This document shows, piece by piece, positions 43,604-51,731 of a stretch of 64,000 bases of DNA (its first letter is position 1; the number at the start of each line of letters is the position of its first letter). This DNA is from Shewanella halifaxensis HAW-EB4. Lineage in GTDB: Bacteria; Pseudomonadota; Gammaproteobacteria; Enterobacterales; Shewanellaceae. The translations under genes were made by a program, and so were the position numbers. Location of the stretch: positions 4,464,001 through 4,528,000 of the forward strand of contig NC_010334.1 in NCBI RefSeq assembly GCF_000019185.1. Reading direction: 5' to 3'. A model generated the notes under the pieces. It was not told the origin of the DNA. It saw only the letters and a program-made list of their open reading frames with translations, and did not search any database.

Positions 43604-44968
43604 ATGCCGATTGAAGTCTTAGACAACGAAACAACTGACCAACGTCTCAATCAGCTGACTCAAGCATTAGGCAACGGTATGTTTGTCCATGTCCGCAACA
43701 TGTTGCAGGATATGGCGGCATCGGACATTGCTTTTATTCTCGAATCTTCTCCACCTCGCACCCGTCAAGTGTTATGGCAACTGATTGACCAAGAACACAC
43801 AGGTGAAATTCTTGACGAACTCGGTGAAGAGCTTAAAGACAGCCTGATCAAACAGATGAGTCCTGAGCGCGTTGCAAAAGCAGCCGAAAGCATGGACACC
43901 GATGACTTAGCCTATATTTTACGAAGCCTGCCTGACAGCATCTTTAACCAAGTTTTACAGTCGATGAGCAAGCAAGACCGAGTACGTGTCGAGCAAGCGC
44001 TGTCGTACCCTGATGACACCGCCGGTAGCCTGATGAACACCGATACGGTGACCTTAAGGCCTGACGTCAATATCGATGTGATTTTGCGCTATTTGCGGAT
44101 CCGCGGTGAACTGCCTGATGCTACCGATATGCTGTATGTGGTCGATAAAAAAGACTGTGTTTTAGGTGGCGTACGTATCGCCGACCTGCTGACCTGTGAT
44201 CCCAACGCCTCAGTGCGTGAAATCATGGTGTCAGATCTTGAAGCGATCCCTGTTGGTATGTCAGACAGCGAAGTCGCGCAGTTATTCGAACGACATGACT
44301 GGGTATCAGCACCGGTTATCGACGCTGACAACAAGCTGCTCGGCCGTATCACCATCGATGATGTGGTCGACGTTATTCGTGAAGATGCCGAACACTCGAT
44401 GATGGGTATGGCGGGTATGGATGACGATACCGATACCTTTGGTCCGGTATTAAAGAGTACCTTCCGCCGCTCACTATGGCTAACCGTTAACTTGTTCGCT
44501 GCGCTGCTAGCCGCATCGGTCAGTAACATGTTCGAGGGTACGCTAGAGCAATTTGCGACTATCGCTATTTTGATGACCATTGTGCCTAGTATGGGTGGCG
44601 TTGCGGGTAACCAAACCTTAGCACTGGTTATTCGTGGTATTGCACTCGGCCAGATTGGTCAGAGTAACTCACGTTGGCTGATTGGTAAGGAACTCGCTAT
44701 TGGCTTCCTAAATGGCCTTCTGTGGTCAGTTCTCGTCTTTGGCGCTGTATGGGCATGGAAAGGCGATATAGCGCTTGGTGCGCTTATTGGTGGCGCAATG
44801 CTTATCAATATGACTGTCGCAGGACTTGCTGGTGCCAGCATTCCGCTAATGCTAAAGAAAATGAACATTGACCCCGCACTCGCTGGCGGTATGGTACTAA
44901 CTACGGTCACCGATGTTATCGGTCTATTTGCCTTCCTAGGTCTAGCAACCATTTTCTTGATGCACTAG
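43604..44968 (+). CDS. mgtE: Magnesium transporter MgtE
   Basis: Mg2+ channel, 454 residues. The N-terminal helical domain (about 30-130) and two CBS domains ('IMVSDLEAIPVGMSDSEVAQLF', 'ITIDDVVDVI', about 135-260) form the cytoplasmic Mg2+ sensor. The C-terminal five-helix membrane domain includes 'VPSMGGVAGNQTLALVIRGIALGQI', the pore signature. Last gene of the lpt-rpoN strand run. Confidence 0.96.
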   Translation: MPIEVLDNETTDQRLNQLTQALGNGMFVHVRNMLQDMAASDIAFILESSPPRTRQVLWQLIDQEHTGEILDELGEELKDSLIKQMSPERVAKAAESMDTDDLAYILRSLPDSIFNQVLQSMSKQDRVRVEQALSYPDDTAGSLMNTDTVTLRPDVNIDVILRYLRIRGELPDATDMLYVVDKKDCVLGGVRIADLLTCDPNASVREIMVSDLEAIPVGMSDSEVAQLFERHDWVSAPVIDADNKLLGRITIDDVVDVIREDAEHSMMGMAGMDDDTDTFGPVLKSTFRRSLWLTVNLFAALLAASVSNMFEGTLEQFATIAILMTIVPSMGGVAGNQTLALVIRGIALGQIGQSNSRWLIGKELAIGFLNGLLWSVLVFGAVWAWKGDIALGALIGGAMLINMTVAGLAGASIPLMLKKMNIDPALAGGMVLTTVTDVIGLFAFLGLATIFLMH

Positions 44969-44994
44969 TTACGATTTGTTGAATAAGTTAAAAC

Positions 44995-45019
44995 AAAAGG
45001 CCGCTTTCGCGGCCTTTTT
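44995..45019. terminator. Bidirectional terminator
   Basis: AAAAGGCCGC (44995-45004), loop TTTC, GCGGCCTTTT (45009-45018), between convergent mgtE and the ModA-like gene. Confidence 0.92.
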
Positions 45020-45024
45020 GCTGT

Positions 45025-45816
45025 CTAAGGCTTTAGCGGTGCATCAAATCCGTAGTCAGCAAGAATGGTTTGACCTGGCTCTGACAGAATAAACATCGCC
45101 AGCTTCCACGCATCGGCTTGAGCATCATCAAGCACAATTAAACCATAATTAGCCCCAACCGCTAACGGTGCAGGCATCTGCACCACTTGTAAGTCTTTGA
45201 CCTCTTTCTGAGCCAGTACCGCATTGGTGCAATAGGTTAAAAACAGGTCGGCGCGTTTATTCTCCATCACCCAGCCATAGGTATTACGGCCTTTAGGTGC
45301 TTTAGCACTATTTTCACCGCCAGTGAGTTGCAAGGCTTTGGCTTCTAGCTTTGCAGTCGCGCCGGCTTGCAAGTGGTCAGCTTTAGCAAATATTTTCCAC
45401 GCATAGTCACCAGAAGGGTCAGCTTTAGGTGTAGAGGTGCCTAATCGCACATTAGGATCAAGCATCGCAGCTAACACGCCCTCACTGTTGATATTGACGC
45501 TCGGCTGCGCTAGCGCGCACATCTGGTTGCGAGCAAACATCACCACACTGCCGCCCTTACCTTCAGCTTGTAATGCCAGTGGGTGTTTCATATTCGCAGA
45601 GGCAAACACGCCAACCTTGTCACCGTTTTCGATGCGCTTTCTAAGCAGCCCAGATGGCCCAAAATCAGCATGTACTTTTTGTGTTCCAACCTGCTGGTAG
45701 GCACTGACGATATCAGTCATGGCATTTTTTAAGCTGCCTGCCGCTCTTAGTTCAATTGGGTTAGCATTGGCCGCAAGTGGCAGAGTTAGCAGTGAAACGA
45801 AGAGCCATTTTTTCAT
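45025..45816 (-). CDS. Orphan ModA-like periplasmic oxyanion-binding protein
   Basis: About 263 residues with signal peptide 'MKKWLFVSLLTLPLAANA'. The mature start 'IELRAAGSLKNAMTDIVSAY' and 'ADFGPSGLLRKRIENG' match the molybdate/tungstate-binding fold, and 'FILSEPGQTILADYGF' is the usual C-terminal end. ATG 45816 with GGAA upstream was chosen over nearby in-frame ATGs. No modB or modC permease or ATPase genes adjoin it, so the ligand and transporter are unknown; it may use a permease elsewhere. Confidence 0.8.
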   Translation of the reverse strand: MKKWLFVSLLTLPLAANANPIELRAAGSLKNAMTDIVSAYQQVGTQKVHADFGPSGLLRKRIENGDKVGVFASANMKHPLALQAEGKGGSVVMFARNQMCALAQPSVNINSEGVLAAMLDPNVRLGTSTPKADPSGDYAWKIFAKADHLQAGATAKLEAKALQLTGGENSAKAPKGRNTYGWVMENKRADLFLTYCTNAVLAQKEVKDLQVVQMPAPLAVGANYGLIVLDDAQADAWKLAMFILSEPGQTILADYGFDAPLKP

Positions 45817-46144
45817 CATTGTTTCCATTATCTGTATTAATCATTATCTAGATGAACTTACTTTAGGCAATGAAAAAGCATCTCTAGCCAAATAACAATA
45901 CTTGCCTTTTAGCAAGTTAACTCTAGTTACTAACCCCGAGAGATCAATCACTACCTCAACTAACTGACAAGACAAAAAGTCCCAACACCGTCATATTTGT
46001 GCAACCATAAAGCATTGTTGTATAGAGCTTATGTAACTCAAACCCTATTCTACCTAGTATAAATGACAGCGATAAGTAGCCAGTTTAGGGCACAAAAAAA
46101 GCCACTCGAGCGTGGCTTTCATTTATCGCTGTAACTATTGCTGG
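45817..46144. other. Intergenic region upstream of ModA-like gene
   Basis: About 330 bp. It contains the lipoprotein terminator (46098-46119) and a small CTTGC/GCAAG hairpin (45901-45916). I see no gene or clear promoter. Confidence 0.5.
46098..46119 (-). terminator. Terminator of OmpA-like lipoprotein gene
   Basis: AAAGCCAC-TCGAGC-GTGGCTTT, followed by T7 on the minus strand. Confidence 0.88.
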
Positions 46145-46819
46145 TTACGCGTTTGGCATAGGGCTTAGAATAATCTCTACACGACGATTTTCAGCGCGCC
46201 CCTGCTTAGTTTGGTTAGAAGCGATAGGCTTTGACTCACCCATACCATGCGAGGCTACGCGTTGAGCAGGCACCTTATGGTTTGTTAGGTAGTTAGCCAC
46301 CTCGCTAGCACGTACTTGAGACAATCTTAAGTTATAAGATTCCGCACCCGAGCTATCGGTATACCCCATCACATTAAGCTTGGTCTCATCATATTCAAGC
46401 GCTACCAGCACCACACTGTTTAACACTTGCTGGGCACGTTGACTTAAATCAGTTTGATCCACACCAAAGGTCACATCATTTGGCATGTTCAAAATAATAT
46501 TATCCCCACTACGGGTAACGCTAACACCAGATGATTGTAGCAGCTTACGTAATTCAGCTTCCTGCACATCCATGTAATAGCCGATACCACCGCCCAATGC
46601 TGCGCCCGATGCTGCGCCGATCAACGCCCCTTTACCACGATCATTTTTGCTCGATGACGCTACCCCGATAGCCGCACCCGCGATTGCACCGATCAAGGCA
46701 CCGTTAGTCGCTTTAGCATTTTGAGATTCATTAGTATAAGGATTGGTTACTTGGCAACCAGAAACCAACATGGTAGCAATTAGGCCACCAGCCAGAAAAG
46801 AACTACGTTTAACACACAT
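46145..46819 (-). CDS. OmpA-family lipoprotein (YiaD-like)
   Basis: 224-residue outer-membrane lipoprotein. The lipobox is 'MLVSGCQVT'. A glycine-zipper stretch follows ('GALIGAIAGAAIGVASS', 'GALIGAASGAALGGGIGYY'), then a C-terminal OmpA-like peptidoglycan-binding domain (about 110-220: 'VMGYTDSSGAESYNLRLSQVRASEVANYL', 'GMGESKPIASNQTKQGRAENRRVEI'). It probably tethers the outer membrane to the wall. Monocistronic. Confidence 0.92.
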   Translation of the reverse strand: MCVKRSSFLAGGLIATMLVSGCQVTNPYTNESQNAKATNGALIGAIAGAAIGVASSSKNDRGKGALIGAASGAALGGGIGYYMDVQEAELRKLLQSSGVSVTRSGDNIILNMPNDVTFGVDQTDLSQRAQQVLNSVVLVALEYDETKLNVMGYTDSSGAESYNLRLSQVRASEVANYLTNHKVPAQRVASHGMGESKPIASNQTKQGRAENRRVEIILSPMPNA

Positions 46820-46974
46820 TTTTACTACCCCTAACAGCCTTTGCCAGTAACAAAAGCGACCACAATTTTAAATCAGTATATAAAGCACGGTGAATTAGAC
46901 AATGAAAATGCAACTGAGTGAGTTAAAAACAATCAAATATGGTTAATTCTATTCCACAAACTCCATTAACAAGT

Positions 46975-46991
46975 TGCACCAAACCTGTGCA
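46975..46991. promoter_or_regulatory. Candidate NtrC binding site
   Basis: TGCACCAAACCTGTGCA matches the NtrC enhancer pattern TGCACC-N5-GGTGCA at 11 of 12 defined positions. It lies about 105 bp upstream of a sigma-54-like promoter, a typical enhancer distance. A further TGCACCAA follows at 46996. Confidence 0.45.
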
Positions 46992-47094
46992 TGAATGCAC
47001 CAATTTAAGTCGTTTACCGCAGTCGGTAGCGACCCAATCGAGTGCAGGCATATGTAACATGGTGAAAACAAACAATTAAAATCAATGTAAAAAC

Positions 47095-47111
47095 TTGGCA
47101 TGACTTAAGCA
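47095..47111 (+). promoter_or_regulatory. Candidate sigma-54 (-24/-12) promoter
   Basis: TTGGCATGACTTAAGCA has the required GG and GC with exactly ten bases between them and the conserved TTGGCA. The -12 element is AAGCA instead of TTGCA. It points toward the small HTH gene. Confidence 0.5.
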
Positions 47112-47128
47112 TACTCACTATTGAGTAT
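47111..47128. promoter_or_regulatory. 18-bp dyad at the predicted start site
   Basis: ATACTCA-CTAT-TGAGTAT, a perfect seven-base inverted repeat that would overlap the transcription start of the sigma-54-like promoter. Possible repressor operator. Confidence 0.45.
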
Positions 47129-47269
47129 TCACTAGCAATAAAAATAATAACAAATCAAGGTTAGTGAATAACGACAGGGTCAAGCGATACAACCTTGCCA
47201 TGGGAACTCCGTCACCACGCTCAAAGACGTCAAAACCACTGATGTTTTAACATTAGGAATTAAAAGAGA

Positions 47270-47491
47270 ATGCCGATGGATACTATGAACCTTAACCTAA
47301 AAGTTATCAACGAAGTCAAAAATAACGGCCGCTTGTTATCGGACGTTGCTAAAGATTACGGACTGTCGACTAAAACCGTTTATCAAATTATTAATGAAAA
47401 TGAGCGAGGTTCAAAAACAAGCTCCTTGCCCATTATGCAACAGACCAAACAACTCGCTTTACGTATAAAGCAGCTACTAGGTCGTCGCTAA
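47270..47491 (+). CDS. Small helix-turn-helix protein
   Basis: 73 residues. 'VINEVKNNGRLLSDVAKDYGLSTKTVYQIINENERG' is a helix-turn-helix of the homeodomain-like/transposase-HTH type, followed by a basic tail ending 'IKQLLGRR'. It is too short to be a transposase and no transposase fragment or inverted repeat adjoins, so it is probably a free-standing DNA-binding protein. ATG 47270 or ATG 47276 may be used; AGGAA is about ten bases before the first. It stands alone behind an unusually elaborate upstream region. I do not recognise a named family. Confidence 0.7.
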   Translation: MPMDTMNLNLKVINEVKNNGRLLSDVAKDYGLSTKTVYQIINENERGSKTSSLPIMQQTKQLALRIKQLLGRR

Positions 47492-47639
47492 ATTTAACAG
47501 GCTGTACCCTGTTAAGCAGAGGCGGGAAACACTCATTTTCGCCCCAACGAAATCAAAAAATTAACGCGCTAACTCTATACAAATAAAATACGCTTAATGT
47601 GATTTTCGCCTCTGCACCCCATCTTAAGTTCAATAGCGA

Positions 47640-49007
47640 CTATTGGAATGTGGTCAGTCGGTAACCTAGTGATTCGGTATCGTCAGGGTTTAACACCATG
47701 GTGTAGTTACCCGCCTGACTAAACTGCACTACAGCTGACTGATACAGCAGAGTTAAGGTGCCATGTTCATCTTTAAATACCACACTTATTTCATAGTCAT
47801 CTGACGGCAAACTTATGCTACTCAGCTCGGTAAACTCAACCCCTGTTAACTTATATTCGGCCGACTCAATAGTTTCACTCGAGCGCACAAAATAGATCAT
47901 CAATTCCTCAAACTCCGGCACAAGATTAGCTAAGCTGATCTGATGCTCAAACGCTCTTGGTCGATGATCATGGGTGATCGTCATACCCTTTGCTTCACCT
48001 AACTCATCCTCATAAACCACAATGGTTTTACTCTCATCTTGGTTAAAGGTGATCAGCAGGTTATTGGCCAATACTTGGTTACTTGCACTGTTAGTAATAG
48101 TAACGCCGTAGTCGTTGTAACCTATCTCTTTAAACTCAGTAAGTTGACTCTGCTCAAGCTCGTATAGATACTGCGACTCCTGATTACTGACTAGCTCAGC
48201 ATCGATCATGTCGGTATTATTGAGTCCATTAAAAACGCGATACTCTGCATTTGCATCAATATTGACATAGGGATCCGGCGTGCCGGTTGAGTCGACATTA
48301 TCGACCGTGATCTTAGGCTGCCCTGGACCAAAACTGTTGCGAATAATGAGCTTGTATACCGTGTTATCAGTTAGCTCCATTGCCGCCGTGGTAAACACGG
48401 GCTCAGCCTTACCACTTTCGGTGAGATACAGTACATACTCACCAGTATCAAACATCTGCTCATCGCTGTGGTCTTTATAGCTAATGGAGTCCAGCATGAC
48501 CGCCGAACTAAACGCCTCTCCCTGTTTGCCAAAGTACAGGTCAAAGCTAGATTCTCCCATCGCAGCATGGGCGATTAACACCTGCATCTTGCTGTAGTCA
48601 CCACTTTCATCACTATTGAGTGCATCCATCTCGCTGCGGCTGTAGACGATATCGACTAATTCAGGCTCACTATAATCGCCCACTAACATAAAAAGATGGT
48701 TGTCAGCATCGCTCAGCTCTATCGTCGATTGATAGATACTCAGCTCATCGCCTTGAGCATCGAAGCCACTGATCTCAAGCTCGGTTGTTCCCGTCCCGTA
48801 CTCATATCTAGGCAGAGAGTCGGCAAAGCTCACCTCTGAATAGGCATAATCATCGAGTACCAGCGCAGTCGAGGTGCTGTTTGCCGATCCGTTGTAATAC
48901 TGGATATAGCTACCACTGCTGGTAGATTCACTGTCATCAGAACTGCAGGCGACTGCTGTCGCCATCACTGCTGATATGCCGATATAACGCCATGGTGTTT
49001 GTTTCAT
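47640..49007 (-). CDS. DUF4397-like lipoprotein
   Basis: 455 residues. Lipobox 'ATAVACSSDDSES'. The body shows repeated beta-sandwich blocks such as 'YIQYYNGSANSTSTALVLDD', 'MQVLIAHAAMGESSFDLYF' and 'YRVFNGLNNTDMIDAEL', the style of DUF4397 cell-surface proteins. Acidic overall, suited to a marine outer surface. It lies about 200 bp downstream of the FG-GAP protein gene on the same strand, with a terminator between. Function unknown. Confidence 0.7.
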   Translation of the reverse strand: MKQTPWRYIGISAVMATAVACSSDDSESTSSGSYIQYYNGSANSTSTALVLDDYAYSEVSFADSLPRYEYGTGTTELEISGFDAQGDELSIYQSTIELSDADNHLFMLVGDYSEPELVDIVYSRSEMDALNSDESGDYSKMQVLIAHAAMGESSFDLYFGKQGEAFSSAVMLDSISYKDHSDEQMFDTGEYVLYLTESGKAEPVFTTAAMELTDNTVYKLIIRNSFGPGQPKITVDNVDSTGTPDPYVNIDANAEYRVFNGLNNTDMIDAELVSNQESQYLYELEQSQLTEFKEIGYNDYGVTITNSASNQVLANNLLITFNQDESKTIVVYEDELGEAKGMTITHDHRPRAFEHQISLANLVPEFEELMIYFVRSSETIESAEYKLTGVEFTELSSISLPSDDYEISVVFKDEHGTLTLLYQSAVVQFSQAGNYTMVLNPDDTESLGYRLTTFQ

Positions 49008-49162
49008 CTATCTTCCTTAATTAATTCGCAATATGTGCACCTCTTATGACCTAAAATTTACGTCAAGAACTGTCAGATAATGAAATAAACGGCAAGGATA
49101 TGAATAGCTTTGTAAATGAGTGCAAGATAAATATCGTCTGTTGCTTTGTGACTTCAATAAAA

Positions 49163-49185
49163 AAGCGACCCTCTTTGGGTCGCTT
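49163..49185 (-). terminator. Terminator of FG-GAP gene
   Basis: AAGCGACCC-TCTTT-GGGTCGCTT, followed by T-rich sequence on the minus strand, just after the FG-GAP gene. Confidence 0.88.
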
Positions 49186-49213
49186 ATCATTTATCTAAAC
49201 ACTGGAGTAGAGG

Positions 49214-50752
49214 CTAACTCGCTAATAGCACTCTGAACTGCCTAGAGAGTTTTTTATCATCTTGGCGACCATACTTAATAAGCAGATCCTCTCGGCCATC
49301 GCCATTGAGATCATCGCTGATTAACATGTTGCCATCCACCGGCAGCAGCAAGTGATGCTTCTCGGGATCGGAGCCAAATAGGCGCTTTCCTGTTTGGCCC
49401 AAATAGATCTTTAGCGTCGACTCATCTTCCGACAGTAAAAGATCCTTAAAGCCATCGCCATTAACATCCGCAAGCTTAACCACTGGAGTGCCCGCTTGCC
49501 CAGAACTGAAGCTAAAGCTGAGCTCAACTTCCTTTGTCACATTGGAGTCATCACTAAAGCGACCGCTAGGATCCATCTTAAACAGGTGCACATCTTGATC
49601 GATACTGCCCGAGAGTAACGCACCTATAATTTGCGACACGCCAATATCAAACCCCGCCACCATCACTTCATCCCTGTCATCGCTATCGATATCGATAAAC
49701 TCTAAGCCAGTGAGTGTACCTTCGGCTTTAATCACACTGCTCGCTACCTTGGGAAAAACCAAAGCGCCTTTTTGGTTCTCACCGAGGTAGATCTCATAAT
49801 CATTCACCCTGTCGAATACACCACTGCTTTTGGTGTAACGGATCACCATATCGGTCACCCCATCGGCATTAAGATCTTTAAGCTGCTCCACCTTACGATA
49901 AACCAGCTCACTCTGATCCAACTGCTCACCGTAGGCATCGCGCTTGTTCCACCAGTCGATGCCACTGATAGGCTGGCGTACCGAGATATACTCGGCAACC
50001 TGATCGAAGTCTTTAGTTTGATTCTGCTTATAGACCTCTAACTCCCCCTCACCAATCTTCACGATATCCACCAAGCCATCGAGGTTAATATCACTGATAT
50101 AGAGTTTAGATTGGGTATAGGTGGCACCATCATCAAACAGGCGAGACTGCGGTTTTATCGGTAGGGTTTGACGTTCAAAGCCTTGCTCTTTAGCCAAAAA
50201 TAGATGTAGCTGATTAAAGTCATGGATCAAGATATCGTCGAGGCGATCACCATTAAGATCCTGAATAAACTCACCGCGGCTGATGAAGTCTGGCCGCTCT
50301 TTAAAAGATAACGAATTAATCTCCGCCACCGTTTCAATGTATAGCTTAGAGCTATTCTCCTTGCTGACTAAGAGCTTGAGCTCATCTTGAGAAAGGAAAT
50401 ACAACTGCTGCTGTTTGCCAGGCACGAACTCTGTGATGTCAAAGCTGTGTAGCTCTTGAGGAAGCCCTCGCTTCATTGCAAGTCGGTATCGCCCCTTTTC
50501 AAACGCATAGATAGCCATCCAGCGCTGACTCAAATCATCGACACCAAATACCACGAGCTCTTTGCCCGGTTCAGGCAGTAAATCAGCAGCAATGATGGGA
50601 TGAGTCAGCTCAAAAGGGGCATCGATTGTCATTTCAGTAAAGCTTAACGATGCCTCGGAGACCGCTCGAGCGGATAGTGGTAATGTCGAAGCAGCCAGCA
50701 GACAAAAAACACCACCTCCAATTAAAGCCGATCTCATATTGAAGAACTTCAT
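49214..50752 (-). CDS. Exported FG-GAP/VCBS-repeat protein
   Basis: About 512 residues with a signal peptide ('ALIGGGVFCLLAASTLPLSARA'). At least five calcium-binding DxDxDGxxD-type loops recur through the sequence: 'DLNGDRLDD', 'DINLDGLVD', 'DLNADGVTD', 'DVNGDGFKD' and 'DLNGDGRED', plus a variant 'DIDSDDRDE'. This is the FG-GAP/integrin-like propeller pattern. ATG 50752 has GAGGTGG six bases upstream; the longest frame adds 36 residues and starts with TTG. A surface or periplasmic binding role is likely but no ligand is known. Confidence 0.82.
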   Translation of the reverse strand: MKFFNMRSALIGGGVFCLLAASTLPLSARAVSEASLSFTEMTIDAPFELTHPIIAADLLPEPGKELVVFGVDDLSQRWMAIYAFEKGRYRLAMKRGLPQELHSFDITEFVPGKQQQLYFLSQDELKLLVSKENSSKLYIETVAEINSLSFKERPDFISRGEFIQDLNGDRLDDILIHDFNQLHLFLAKEQGFERQTLPIKPQSRLFDDGATYTQSKLYISDINLDGLVDIVKIGEGELEVYKQNQTKDFDQVAEYISVRQPISGIDWWNKRDAYGEQLDQSELVYRKVEQLKDLNADGVTDMVIRYTKSSGVFDRVNDYEIYLGENQKGALVFPKVASSVIKAEGTLTGLEFIDIDSDDRDEVMVAGFDIGVSQIIGALLSGSIDQDVHLFKMDPSGRFSDDSNVTKEVELSFSFSSGQAGTPVVKLADVNGDGFKDLLLSEDESTLKIYLGQTGKRLFGSDPEKHHLLLPVDGNMLISDDLNGDGREDLLIKYGRQDDKKLSRQFRVLLAS

Positions 50753-50859
50753 GTTAACCACCTCATCCATAAATACACTAGAGAGTGAAACTAGCGGTTT
50801 TCTAGCCGAAGTAAAACCACTGGTTAACAGTTTGTAACATAAGCCCAGTATTTTGAGCA

Positions 50860-50958
50860 TTATTCAAGAGTAACGGCTCGATAGGTCCAGCGATTAGCGC
50901 CAAACCAGTTAATGATGAGTCCAGCCAATATGCCGAGACCAAAGCTTATTGACCCATT
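50860..50958 (-). pseudogene. Possible C-terminal remnant of a GtrA-like membrane protein
   Basis: A 33-codon open frame ends at TAA 50860-50862 and reads 'FGLGILAGLIINWFGANRWTYRAV'. A final membrane helix followed by 'NW..NRWTYR' resembles the C-terminal end of GtrA-type flippases. It has no start or ribosome site and its 5' side runs out of frame into the lipase gene. Either a gene remnant or chance. Confidence 0.3.
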
Positions 50959-51521
50959 TTATGACAGATCGCGTTCGCGATGCGTCGGCTAAAAATGACC
51001 GTCAGATGCAGAATAATCACAAAACTTTTATTTTCGGCAATATGCCAAAAAGAGCTGGAGCTGGGCACAATAGTAAAGTCGATCGGCGTCCAATAAGAGT
51101 AGAGCTTCACCTTAGCTAAAGCAGCTTCAGACTCCGCAAGCTCAGTCAGAAAAGCACTGTTAGGCCTTAACTGCCTAATGCCTTTTGAGGGATAGGGCAG
51201 ATAAGCTAAGTAACTGCCGTTATGAGGTGTAGATAGACTAAAGAAATGGCTGACTCGCCGAGCGCCTCCTAGGTACTGCAGGTAATAACGTCCGGTAATG
51301 CCGCCCATACTAAAGCCCACTAGCACTATCTGTTCAGCACAACCAAACCTGCTGTCGATCTGCTGACGTAAATTCTCGGCCGCATGCTCTATACCGTGGC
51401 GGCCGTCAAATGGGCTAATCGTTGGAGTAAAGCATTCATGACCAGAGGCTTGTAGTCGCTTTTGCAACCAGCGCATTACATGTCCAGTATTAAAGATGCC
51501 ATGTACCAATACAACTTTCAT
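50946..51521 (-). CDS. Alpha/beta-hydrolase (lipase-like)
   Basis: 191-residue cytoplasmic hydrolase. The oxyanion region is 'VVLVHGIFNTGHVM', the nucleophile elbow 'LVGFSMGGITGRYYL' (Ser about 91), then 'STPHNGSYLAYLPY', a likely catalytic Asp in 'WTPIDFTIVPSSSS', and a candidate His in 'IILHLTVI'. This is the small triacylglycerol-lipase/PGAP1-like fold. Substrate unknown. Its 5' end overlaps the longest possible frame of the divergent methyltransferase, but the chosen start of that gene avoids the overlap. Confidence 0.8.
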   Translation of the reverse strand: MKVVLVHGIFNTGHVMRWLQKRLQASGHECFTPTISPFDGRHGIEHAAENLRQQIDSRFGCAEQIVLVGFSMGGITGRYYLQYLGGARRVSHFFSLSTPHNGSYLAYLPYPSKGIRQLRPNSAFLTELAESEAALAKVKLYSYWTPIDFTIVPSSSSFWHIAENKSFVIILHLTVIFSRRIANAICHKMGQ

Positions 51522-51731
51522 ATACCCTCAGCTGATAACAAAGACTCCTGTTTATTTCTGCGCCAAATTCAAACGAGAGTCAAATTAAATCCATGCGGAG
51601 CCTCTATTGTAGCCTCCCTTTGCCAGGAGAATTTCCCTATCTTACATTCAAGATTGAGGGTATTTATTGGTGCATTTTTGCTATCATTAGCGCCGTCACC
51701 TCTGACAGTATTTCAAATGAGCCTAATATTT

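Larger units (their letters stand above)
46820..47269. other. 450-bp regulatory region between lipoprotein and HTH genes
   Basis: No gene seen. It carries an NtrC-like box, a sigma-54-like promoter and an 18-bp dyad, listed separately, all oriented or placed to serve the small HTH gene at 47270. Confidence 0.6.

Noticed and set aside
47270..47491. Small HTH gene considered as an IS3-type transposase fragment
   Set aside because: No transposase remnant, terminal inverted repeats or target duplication nearby, and the gene has its own elaborate promoter region.
51462..51731. N-terminal extension of the RlmI-like methyltransferase
   Set aside because: It runs across the start of the divergent lipase gene, shows no domain character and has no ribosome site at its start.
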